Source: Phellopilus nigrolimitatus
Taxonomy: Eukaryota; Basidiomycota; Agaricomycetes; Hymenochaetales; Hymenochaetaceae
Length of the DNA stretch: 43,622 nucleotides
Direction: 5' to 3'
NCBI GenBank assembly: GCA_021029095.1
Contig: JAJOHG010000218.1
Coordinates: 1-43,622 of the forward strand
A program made the translations under genes and the position numbers. Below, one piece after another: positions 1 to 9,590 of this stretch; the stretch's first letter is position 1, and each line of letters begins with the position of its first letter. The notes beneath the pieces are model-generated. The model was not told the origin of the DNA, did no database searches, and saw only the letters and a program-made list of their open reading frames with translations.

Positions 1-825
1 ACACACGAATAAACCTGCATATAATGATTCTCCATCAAATCTAGTTTCTACTCACACTGCCCGCTGTCCGTCTTTCCCCGTGAGGTTCGACTGAGCGTCC
101 CAGAACAAGAGGAACAAAGACGTGAATCTAAATTTTCGTTTAGTTCGCAGAAAGAACTAATCTTATATATTCACCAAGTGCACCATGGATAAAAAATAAT
201 AAGGGGACACAGGGGTTTAACTGTTTTCCGCTGAATAGGATTTAGCTATCAATAGCCACACAAACCTGACACAAACAAAACTGGCACGAAAGATCAAATA
301 TCATAGGGCAGTCAGTATTCACCACTCTCACATCCCCCCATTCGGAAGCCTTTTCTTTTGCTTCCGTTTCAGCTTGAAACTCGGTATCAAAGCCATCACT
401 CAACGAGAACAAATTTTGACTTTGGAGTCCAGCCCGAGCGAGAGGATATCGGCATTACGCACAAGATCGGGTCGCATGTTACATGTTGAAAGGCAATTCA
501 TATCCGTGTCGCCTCAGAGCCTCTTAAAGAGCAAGCCATCGACCAACCACACAACGGCCAATAACGTTTGTGCAGAATGCGGATGCACATCATATGAAGG
601 CATATCATATATCATAGAAAGAAAGAGAAAAAATGCTGCGAAGATGAGAAGAGAACGACAGTGCTGAACTAGCGCTCGTGCCCTACATCCACGCCTCAGG
701 ACGGAGTCGCACATCCCTCTCCCCAGCGAGCCCGTCCCATCCCAACGTCACGAGCACACGGCCCACAAGTCGAAAAAAAAAAACGGCACACCGAATCGCG
801 AGTAGGGGCACACAACAGGGCGATT
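1..825. other. Left-edge stretch without a recognisable gene
   Basis: I see no reading frame here with recognisable protein content or a coherent exon chain. The short open frames (for example about 374-667 on plus) are compositionally random. The stretch lies downstream of the eS30 stop at 826, so its right part is probably eS30 3' UTR. The rest is intergenic or belongs to a gene outside the window. Confidence 0.5.
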
Positions 826-1434
826 TTATTTGGCGGGGTTGGCGTTCCTGCAAGAACGAAACGCGGTGTCAGTACGGACTGCACTCAAGGAGACGCACAC
901 AAAGGAGAAGAAGAAACGAAAGACGAGTTCAGATAGGAGCGAAAGACGTTAGATGCATTGTTGTCAACACGGTAGTTTCAGTGTGAACTATGCTTGAATT
1001 CGGTGTATCATCTTATGAGCGCGCACATCCTCTCCAGATGTGCGCAGAGTACGGCAAAAGGGGGGAAAAGTGACGAAAATTGACAGGAGGATCAGAACTC
1101 ACATCTTCCGCTTGCCGCCTGGCGGCAACGCGCTCACATTGACGAAGCTGCCAGGTTCGTTTCAGGTTATCTCCCAAAACACAGAGACAGCACACCACGC
1201 ACCGCCTGTTATATATTATCCTCTTCTTCGCGCGGCCCTTGGGCGTCTTCTTCTTCTCCTGCTTCTCCACCTTGGGCATCTGCGACTTGACTTTGCCCGC
1301 GCGGGCGAGGGAGCCGTGAACTGCACAAGATAAATACGCCGCGTTGCAAGCCGTCAGCAAGCGGCACCGACGACGACGATATCGGGCGGTATGCGCCTGA
1401 TATCAAGAAAGGGCGGCGACGTACCCTTTCCCAT
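826..1434 (-). CDS. RPS30: 40S ribosomal protein eS30, four exons
   Basis: Small basic protein of the 40S subunit, 64 residues after splicing. Exons on the minus strand are 1434-1425, 1320-1203, 1147-1103 and 847-826. Donors are GTACGT, GTGCGT and GTGAGT, and all acceptors are CAG. The predicted protein starts [17 protein letters not shown] and contains YNRRFVNV and GGKRKMNANP near the end, which match the eS30 family block by block (known family: [25 protein letters not shown]). The first coding exon is only 10 nt and the last only 22 nt, so an automatic caller can easily lose both ends. No ubiquitin-like domain precedes it, so this is the unfused fungal form, unlike animal FAU. The third intron (848-1102, 255 nt) is much longer than the others and hosts a snoRNA. 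High expression is expected for a ribosomal protein. Confidence 0.95.
925..1018 (-). ncRNA. C/D box snoRNA, snR60-like, in the third intron of eS30
   Basis: It lies in the long third intron of eS30, in the sense orientation. Reading the minus strand: C-like box AAGATGA (1014-1008), D' box CTGA (981-978) and D box CTGA (932-929). The element next to D' (plus coordinates 983-999) reads GTGAACTATGCTTGAAT on plus. This matches the universal 25S rRNA stretch GGUGAACUAUGCCUGAAU with one internal mismatch. The element next to D (933-947) reads ATAGGAGCGAAAGAC on plus against rRNA AUAGGGGCGAAAGAC, one G:U wobble. The fifth-nucleotide rule places methylation on the A of GGUGA and on the second G of AUAGG, which as I recall are the two targets of yeast snR60 (Am817, Gm908; U80/SNORD80 relatives). 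Weak points: the C box has one mismatch, C' is unclear and I see no good terminal stem. The rRNA comparison is from memory. Confidence 0.8.
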
Positions 1435-2402
1435 GTTGTGCTTGACGATACGGACGGTGCGGACGACGGCGAGCAAGCGTATAATTCTGGTCCTGTATAG
1501 TTGCCTCGGCACGCGCCGAAGCATCCTTTATTTGGAAATAATCCTGAGTCACAAATGGTCACGTGTACACTCTTTTGGCAGGCCCGCGAGTTATGTAATA
1601 AATGCGGCATGACGCGTCTTCGTTCGCGACGTGCGTACGCACGTGCCTTGAGTATATGTGTCTCCCTTCTCATTATAACGTAGCAAGGCTATCTCAGCAT
1701 CTACCATATTTTAGGAGGCTTCGACCTTATCAAATATTCTGGATGTTCCCGTATGTATCGTGCACCTCAATATGTAAACTGACACCCCTTGCAAAACAAA
1801 TTTTCTTCCTTTCCACATACGTATGTATGTATGTACATAACATAACTCTTTTTTAATCTCACAAACTCAATGTACACGGGTATACGACATCTCGGCGTAA
1901 GATCCTTGATTTTTCAAGAGCTGGAGCAAGGCGGATGAGTCTGGCTGGATTGGTGAAGTATTTGAGTTTCGGAATGCCGATAGCATACTGAATATTCTCT
2001 TCGGCCCTACTGCAGATTGCTACTCATTCTCCCAACTCTAAATTTCAACGAACGCAATCTCACTCTTCGCGTCAAGCTCCTGCCCGATTATTAAGATCTT
2101 GCTAGCACCCAAAGAGCCCTGGAACGAACGCGCACTCGACTCTCTCCAACATTCTTTGTTCTAGGTTCTCTCACTGAAGCCCTGACTCATGCACGCATAA
2201 ACCGCACAAAATGTTCGTTACCGCATGTCTACGTATGCACATATCTAGCGTACAAGACAAAACAAAAGCCCCCAATCGAAACATACTCCCCGCACTCCCA
2301 ATCCCCACATTCCCCGCGATCCCGCCTCGCCCATACCCAGCAGCCCTTCCGAGAAAAAAAAGTAACGAAAAAGCGTAAAACCCGAAAGACGCCGCACGGG
2401 GC
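1435..2402. other. Intergenic: eS30 upstream region
   Basis: No supported gene. It is the upstream region of eS30 (start at 1434) and the region downstream of the flavoenzyme gene ending at 2403. It is AT-richer than the flanking exons and includes a short TATG-type run near 1820-1840. I could not assign specific promoter elements. Confidence 0.5.
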
Positions 2403-4182
2403 CTACAGCTTCGCGTGGTCCCCGCGCGGGGGCGGGACGCCGGACGGGTTGTAGCGCAGCGCGTCGCGGTTGCCGCGCACGTTGTGCTCGATAGAGCGGT
2501 ACCCCGCGACGGTCATCGTGATGTCCAGGTCCTGTCCAACGCGCATGCGTGTCAGCCCACATACCGCTCTCCACGAAAACAAGAGAGAAGGGGAGAGAGG
2601 GAGACGAGGGAAAGAGAGAGGGACGCACGGCGAGGAGCGACTTCATGACGTGGCGGCAGCCCGCCTCGCCGTCGTGCGCCATGCCCCACACGTACAGCCG
2701 GCCGACCGCAACCGCGTGTGCGCCGAGCGCGAGCGCCTTGAACGCGTCCGCGCCCGTGCGCACGCCCGAGTCGAAGATGATCGTCATTTCTGTGGGGGCA
2801 ATTTCGTTTAGTTTAGTTTTTTGTCTTAGCAAAAATAAATAAAAACTGGGATGGGATGGGATGGAATTGAGAGAAGGGAGGGAAAAGCACTGACTGTCCC
2901 CGACGGCGGCGACGATCTCGGGAAGCACCTCGAGGCTGCCGACCGCGCCGTCGACCTGGCGCCCGGCGTGGTTCGTCACGACGATGCCCGCGCAGCCCAC
3001 CTCGAGCGCGCGGCGCGCGTCCGCGGCGCTCTGGATGCCCTTCAGCACGAACGGGCGCCCGCCCGAGATGCGCGCCCACTGCGTGGCGTTTTCGTAAGAA
3101 CAATATTGAAAAGAGGAGAGGGGGCGCGCCGCACCTGCTCGACGAGCCACGGGATCTTCGCCCAGGTGTGCGCCTTGCCGTGCCAGACATGGCGGTCGAT
3201 CCACGCGCCCGAGTCCTCCTCGAGCGCCGCCTCGCCGCCCTTGCGCATGAACACCGGGTCCGCGCGGCCGTTCTCGTTGCCGACCTGGCCCGGCGGGTAG
3301 TAGAACACGTAGTTCGCGAGGCTGATGTCCGTGGGGCGCCAGCCGAGCTGCCAGGTGTCGACGGTGAACAGGAGCACGTCGAAGCCAGCGGCCCACGCGC
3401 GCGCCATGAGGCTCAGCGTGACGTCGTCGTCGGGCCCCGCGTACAGCTGGAAGAAGCGCGGCGCGCCCGCGCGCGGCGAGCCGCCGTTCGGCCCGTCGTA
3501 TGCGTGCACGGCGTTGCTCTCGGTCGGCGTGGTCGCACCCGCGTCGTTCGCGGCGGCGACGTCCTCGATCGAGTTCGAGGCGGCGGTGGAGAGGCAGTAC
3601 TGTGCGGGAGACGGGTGCGTCAGCTGGGTGGGCACGTGTGGGCGTGAGGGAGGGCACGGACGGGGAGGCCGAGCTCGCCTGCTATTCTTGCGGGGACGAG
3701 CTCGCCCTTGGGGGTGTAGAGCTTGTTGATACCGATGGGCGCGAAGAGGATGGGCGCGGGGATCTTGTGGCCGAACAGCGTTGCTGATTTCCAAACAAAA
3801 TGAGCAAAACAAAATGTGAAAAAAAGGCGGAGAGGAAGACGCACTTGTGAGGTCGCGGGTGGTGGTGTCGACGAGCATGCGGGGGACGATGCGCCAGCGG
3901 TAGAAGGCCTCGCGGTTGGCGCGGTCTGTCCAGCCCATGCCCGCGTTTGAGTTGGCGTAGAAGTAGCCGTGGTCGGTGAGCTTCTTGCGGGTGGAGGCCT
4001 CGAGCTCATCGGGGTGGACGGAGAAGGAGGGCACTGCGGGGGCGTGGACGTGAGTGGGTACGCTAAAGGCGAGGAGTGGAAGGGAACGGACTGAGGCCGT
4101 GGTCGCCCCCGGCCTTGAAGACCTCGCGCTGGTAGAGCGAGTAGTGCGGGGAGGGCCCCTTGGGCTTGTTGTTCGGGTCCAT
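2403..4182 (-). CDS. FMN-dependent alpha-hydroxy-acid oxidase, lactate 2-monooxygenase-like
   Basis: Predicted 446-residue flavoenzyme that oxidises an L-2-hydroxy acid such as lactate. Seven exons on minus: 4182-4092, 4033-3845, 3783-3662, 3599-3135, 3078-2895, 2789-2629, 2531-2403. Two donors are GTCCGT and two GTGCGT. Family signatures include the flavin-contacting Lys in FVLKGI (K302), the catalytic His and substrate Arg in NHAGRQVDG (H326, R329), and FDSGVRTGADAFKAL plus a GR-x-Y-x-WG block of the FMN phosphate site. The strings TVDTWQLGWRP, DPVF, and TW-x-x-I-x-W resemble bacterial lactate 2-monooxygenase more than plant glycolate oxidase, which lacks the insertion between them. No signal peptide or membrane segment is visible and no cytochrome b2-like heme domain is fused. 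The exact substrate cannot be told from sequence. The start is the first in-frame ATG, followed by MDPNNKPKG. Confidence 0.87.
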
Positions 4183-5027
4183 TGCGGTTGAGTGGGTTGT
4201 TGAGTACGAGTCGGTGCGTCGGGGACTACTTATAGCTTGCGGGACGGGGCTCCGTGAGAGGCAGAGGTCGAGGAGAGGTGAAATGGCGGAGCGCGGATGT
4301 ATTTCGAGTGTCCGTCATAGAGTGGGGCAGATCACGATGACGTCGACTCGACCAGGCTGCGATTACAGATTGAGGAGTCCCGCAGAACGTACACGGACAG
4401 CCGTCCTCCGTGCACACAATCAGAAGAGAATATAAACATCGTGTATTGCAGACAGAAAACAGCGAGAACGCATCTACCGGGCATCTATCACCCCATCATA
4501 CAAATATACCCCTCCTTCGACGCGGGCGACCTGGAGACACGCACAAGCACGATTCAGTCAGCTATGGTCTACCAGGGGCAGAAATAAAAGAAAAGAGGAG
4601 TAAAAAGAACGGGTCAGAATTGCAGAAGTGTAACTCATCAACCAGCCCGCAAGGGCTGTATGACTGTTGAGCTTGATATGTGATACTTATTCATCATAAG
4701 AGAAGGGAAAGAAGATGAAAAGAAAAAGGAAATGAAGGAAAGAACTGCTCACCATCTCCCACCGGAGTCGAGTCGAGTCCGTCGAGCACGAAAAAAGACA
4801 CATCCAAAAAACTCAAATTTATTCAAAACGTGCCCGCGCAAGCACGCGCAAACAGCCCGTCCAGCCGGCCCTAAACGCGCACAACACGCTCACGTGCCCC
4901 TCAACGGGCCACACCTCAACACAACCGCCAACACAACCCGCTGCGCCCTCTCGCGCCCTCGTCGCCGTTGCCATCCCCACCCACAGCAGCACGCCCCCGC
5001 AGACGCAGAGGCGACGACGCACACCCG
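4183..5027. promoter_or_regulatory. Divergent intergenic region between flavoenzyme and SAP-domain gene
   Basis: This 845-nt stretch separates the minus-strand flavoenzyme start (4182) from the plus-strand SAP-protein start (5028), so both promoters should lie here. No coding content is supported. I did not find an unambiguous TATA box or a recognisable operator. Confidence 0.45.
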
Positions 5028-8000
5028 ATGTCGCCGCCCACGCCCACGCCGCCGACGCCCGCGCCGGACATCCTCTTCAACTCGCCCGCGCTGCACTCCC
5101 TCAAGCGCGCACAGCTCGTGCAGCTCTGCAAGCGGCACAACGTCAAGGCCGCGGGGAAGAACACCGAGCTCATCGAGCGCCTCCAGGCGCACGCGCGTGC
5201 GCGCCGCGCGGAGGGCACCACAGACGAAGACGACGACAACGACGGTGAAAACGAAAATGAACGGGACGACGACGAGGAGTGGCGGCGGGAGACGCGCCCG
5301 AGCGAGGTGTGGGAGATGGTCATGGACGACATCCCCGAGGAGGATACGGAAGACGTCTTCGTGCGCGGGCGCTCGGGCTCCATGAGCGGGAAGAGCATGC
5401 TCACCGGCGGCAGCAGCCAGGAATTCGGCACCGCAGGCAGCTCCAAACGTGCGTCCCTCCTCAGAACGACAAAAAACAACAACGGAGAGATCCGCTTCGT
5501 TTTTGTTTTCGTTTTTTTTTCCTTTCCGCACAGAAAGCGCGCTAAAGCTAACTCTAATACTCTGTTTCTCCCCCTTTTTTCGTCACTGCAGCGACGATGT
5601 TCAAGGCGCTCGCGAACTCGCTCGGACTCAAGCGCGCAGAAGGCGTGGGCGGTGACAGCGATGGGCCCGGCTCGCTCAAGAGCAGCACGAAGACCAGCGC
5701 GTCCGGCTCGCGCAAGGCGCTCTCCGCGCTGCTCAACACGAACCGCAGCGCGCAGGACATCAGCACCCTTCCCACCACAGCCCCCACCACAGCTCCAACT
5801 ACAACCGCCAATGCACACCCCCGCGACTCGCTCACCGCGCACGCCATCCCATACAGCGCGATCCCGCCCGCGCCGCCCGCGCGCCTCCCGCGCAGCGAGC
5901 CCTTCGCGTTCTCCTACAGCGACGACGCGGGCGACACCTCGCTTGCCGAGTCCGTCGCGTCGCTCGACCGCCCCGTGCCCGGCATCGGCGCCGCGCGCGC
6001 GGGCGTCGACCTCGACGCGAGCGCCGGCGGCACGATCCGCCTCATCACGAGCACGAGCACGCGCGGCGACGACAGTGCGCCGGGGATAATGAGCCCGCCC
6101 AGACTGGCGCCCGTGCACCCCGCGTTCGACCTCGTCCCGCCCACGCCCGGCCACAGCTCGCTGCGCGCGTGGCCGATGTCGCCCGAGTGCGGCGGCACGC
6201 GCACGCTGTACCCGAGCCTCGATGCCGAAATGGACGCGGACGTAAACATAAAGACAGACACAAATTCGGGTGCGGACGCAGCGCTCTCCCCTCCGCTGCG
6301 CGCCGCGCCCTTTATCTTCGGCTCACCACAGCCCCCGGCGCACGCCGCGTCCGCAGGCGCCTTCGCGAGCGCCGCGAGCAGCGTCCTCGCGGAGATGCAC
6401 GCGCGCCTCGGCGGCGCCGGCGCCAACACGCACACCCTCTCCGCGGACGCCCTCGCCCTCGGGCAGCAGCAGCAGCAAACAGCAAAGCTCTCGGAGGACG
6501 AGCTCCTGAACTACCAGTTCGGCGCGGGCAGGCGCAGCGCCGCGGGCACCACCGCGGGCGCGCGCGGTGAGGGCAGCGCGGCGTCGCGCTTCGACCGCGC
6601 GCACGAGCGCGCGTTCGGCCGCATGAACGGCATCGACACGCACTACGCCGCGCGGCGCGCACCCGCTCCCGCGCGTGCGAGCGCGGACGGAAAGGACACG
6701 GACGCGTCGCTCCCTGCGAACAGGAAGCGCAAGTCGGAGGCGCTCGGTGCGCGCCGGCGCGTGGGCAAGGGGCGGGGTATCCCTGGTGCGTTCGGAGACG
6801 AGGATGACGAGGACGACGAGGACGAAGGCGGAGGGGACGAGGAGAAGGACGAAGATAAGCAAGAAGAAGGAGCGCGCGAGAGGGGCGCGAAGCGTGCGCG
6901 CGTCGATGCGGGCGGGGGCGCGCGACAGCATGTCTCGATCGCGGGCGCCCCGGCGCCAAAGACGAAGGACGCCGCCGCGGACGACGGCAAGGCGCGCAAG
7001 CAGAACGAGGCGATCCGGCGCCGGCTCGAGCTCAACAAGGCGCGCCGGCGGAGCAGCCGCGGCCGCCCGACCGCCGTCACGCGTGCGTAACCATCTGTCT
7101 GTCTCTTGCCCATAAAACTAATGACTGATATAAAAAATAATTTAATTTAATTTCAGCAAAGCCGAAGGCCGCGTCGCGCTTCGCGTTCCTCGGCGCGGCG
7201 AAGACGCTCGTGAAGAGCGTGTGGAACCGCGGCGCGGGCAACCCGTCCGCCGCCGCTGCTGGCGGCGCGGGGGGCAGCAGCAAAGACAACAAAGACAAAG
7301 CCGCGAAGCCCCCCACCGCCTCCAAGCCCCTTCCCGCGCCCCCGGCGTCGGCGCTGTCGGGCAAACCGCCCATCCCAGACGCGAAGAAGCCGCCCTTCGG
7401 GTCCGCGCTCGGCGCTCGCCCCCCGTCGATGGCGCCGCGCAGCACGAGCGGGCCCCTGCGCCCCAAGCAGGGCGGCTCCGCGAGCTCGCGGACGGGCTCG
7501 CTCGCCAGCACGGCAGGCGGCGCCCAGCCGCAGAGCGCGTTCCCGGTGCTCGGCGGCGCGCGCCCGCGCAAGCCGTCACCTGCTGCTGCCGCCGCCAGCG
7601 CTGGAGGGAACAACGTTGGCTCTGGCTCTGGTCCAGCACCAGTTCCGGCCCCGGCCGTCCGCGCGCGCACGACATCGACGCTGTACGCCCCGACAGCGAG
7701 CTCCATCGCGAAGATGGCCCCGGCCGCGAAGGGCAGGCCCGCCGTACTGCCCGGTGGGTCCTCCAGCACGACCGCGCGCGCACGCGCGGCGGCAGCGCGC
7801 TCCCCGGGCCCGCCGTCGAAGATCCCCGTCTTCTCGCCGCCGCCTGCGCCGCGGAAGACGACCGGCGCGGACGGCGGCATATTCAGCGCGCCGCTCGTCC
7901 TGCCCGCGAGCCCGCAGGCGCGCCGCGCGACCGCGGCGGGCGGGCGGGTCAACGCGATTACGGGCGCGGTGTCGCCCGCGGGCGCCGCGCCGAGCATCGC

Positions 8001-8472
8001 GGGTCTCGCGGCGCGTCTCGTCGGCGAAGGAAAGAGCGGGCGGGAAGACGGCGAGGGGGAGGCGCCGCCGCCGCCGCCGACGCGTATCCCGGGCGCGCTG
8101 CGCAAGCCGCGCATCTCGCGCTCGAAAGTCATCGCGAAGCTCGGCGCGCACCGCGAGCGCGGCGGGCCCGCTGCCGGGCCCAGCTCCGCGGCGGCGGCGG
8201 GCGCGAGCTCGCCGGCGGGGCCACCCCGCACACCGAAGTCCCGCACGCGTTCGTCCGTTGGCGAGGCCGTGCGGCGCAGCGCGGGTGGCGCGAAGGCGCG
8301 CGACGCGGGCGCGGGCGGGGGCGTCGCGATGAGTGCGAAGAAGCGCGCCCGCGCGAGTGAGTATGCGCGCCGCCGGAGCGCGAAGGCGCCTGCGCCCGCG
8401 GGGCTCGGCCTGCTGAGCTTCGGGGAGGCAGAGAAGGGCGAAGACGCGGAAGGGATGGATGTAGATGATTGA
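5028..8472 (+). CDS. SAP-motif protein, long, basic and low-complexity, function unknown
   Basis: Predicted 1075-residue protein in three exons: 5028-5448, 5592-7082 and 7157-8472, with GTGCGT donors and CAG acceptors. Residues about 25-53 form a SAP-like helix-turn-helix (LKRAQLVQLCKRHNV, then ELIERL), a motif used for binding AT-rich DNA in chromatin proteins. An acidic block follows (residues about 66-86). Much of the rest is Ala/Pro/Ser/Arg-rich disorder, with an acidic stretch encoded around 6800-6870, Arg/Lys clusters that could be nuclear localisation signals (KRKSEALGARRR region, KRARV), and a conserved-looking segment RFAFLGAAKTLVKSVWN at the start of exon 3. It ends EGMDVDD. I infer a nuclear, probably chromatin-associated role. 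I do not recognise a named family beyond the SAP motif. The start was chosen as MSPPTP because the upstream ATG at 4968 only adds unconserved-looking sequence. Confidence 0.75.
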
Positions 8473-9160
8473 GCAGGGGTCTGTGCCGCTGCTCTTTATT
8501 TCCCTTCATCTTCCCTCCCCCTTCTTGCGGGTTTTTTCTTTCTTTCTTTTATCGCGCTTGCTGCGCGCGCCCTTCCGCGCAGAGTCAGGGCGGGTGTTCC
8601 TCTGAATCCTCCAATTTTTGTTTTGTTCTGTCCATCCTGCTTGTCCCGACGGTCCATTGTTGCTTCCCGACGTCTCTAGGTCGAGCCTACGACCTCTTTT
8701 GTCTTTTTGAACATTGCTTGTATGTCCGTCTCCCCGTGTCTCGTGCGTCCGGGCGACGGCGCCGCCGTAAATTATGTAAAACAGCTGAATATGTGTAGAC
8801 CCATTCTATCTCTCCTATTCCCATACCCGCTACGTCCGATACGTATGATACAACGTCCGCAATGAGATTTCATGATCGTGAGCGCGTCCGTCGTGCATTC
8901 GAGAGAAGAGAGGTAAACGAGTACTTAGTGCGCTGGAACACACCGCGAGGTGTGAGCACTAGAAAACAGACAGGAGAAAATTCTGTAATTCGAGTGAGAG
9001 AAGTTCAATAATACAGTACAGTGTTTTGCGCGTACCTGTAATTCGAGTGAGAGAAGTTGAAACTCGAATTACGGCGCGCGCGCATATAAGTAGGTTACGA
9101 AAAAGGAAAAGATTATCTAATAATGATGTCGTAACCGGGAGGTTACATGTTCACGGTCAT
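8473..9160. other. Intergenic, downstream of SAP gene, with short repeats
   Basis: No gene supported. It holds the presumed 3' UTR of the SAP-domain gene and, in its right half, a stretch (about 8896-8937) resembling 11719-11759, then two 23-bp direct repeats. Confidence 0.5.
8983..9072. repeat. Two 23-bp direct repeats plus an inverted partial copy
   Basis: The 23-bp string beginning CTGTAATTCGAGTGAGAGAA occurs at 8983-9005 and again at 9036-9058. An 11-bp part of it (GTAATTCGAGT) appears inverted at 9062-9072, directly after the second copy. The repeats sit in a segment of about 220 nt present in the left flank of the F-box island but absent from the matching right flank. Confidence 0.8.
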
Positions 9161-9261
9161 CATTCACAATATATATACAGCATATATATAATATGATAAT
9201 GGCTTGAGAAGAAAGGGGAAAAAAATGACAATCATTCTTCCTTCATAGGAGTCTCGGGACT
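9161..9261. repeat. Left direct copy of the DUF726-gene 3' end
   Basis: Starting at CATTCACAATAT and ending at GGGACT, this stretch aligns with 11771-11879, which spans the last codons and 3' UTR of the DUF726-family gene. Shared anchors are CATTCACAATAT, GAGAAGAAA and CATTCTTCCTTC followed by TAGGAGTCTC. This copy keeps CpG where the right copy has CpA (GTCTCGGGACT against GTCTCAGGACT). Confidence 0.75.
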
Positions 9262-9454
9262 TGTATTTTTTGTTTTGCTTCCAAGGTTTGCAGATCAACC
9301 TTTTTGGTTGAACTGCAAAATGTAACTTTGGCATGACTACCAGCACACATTTGCTGCTTGTGTTGCATAATACTTTGTGAAGCTGGGGCATAAATTCCCT
9401 GCTAAGAAGATCCAGTTTCTCTCATTTGTCCCCATCTTCCGAAACATAAATCTA

Positions 9455-9590
9455 CTTCACATCACTGTCCCTACAACACACTCACTTCATACCACTGTCC
9501 CTACTACAACACACTCACTTCATACCACTGTCCCTACAACACACTCACTTCATACCACTGTTCCACAACATACACTTGCTTCACATCATG
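9455..9590 (+). repeat. Minisatellite of 30-33-bp units ending in the F-box start codon
   Basis: About four and a half tandem units, each built around CTTCATACCACTGTCCCTAC followed by AACACACTCA. The units begin at about 9455, 9485, 9518, 9548 and 9579. Unit two carries a 3-bp insertion, the fourth is degenerate, and the last partial unit reads CTTCACATCATG, whose ATG is the predicted start of the F-box protein at 9588. Confidence 0.85.

Noticed and set aside
4916..6154. Minus-strand frame of about 410 codons within the SAP-protein gene
   Set aside because: Compositional shadow; it crosses the intron and has no domain.
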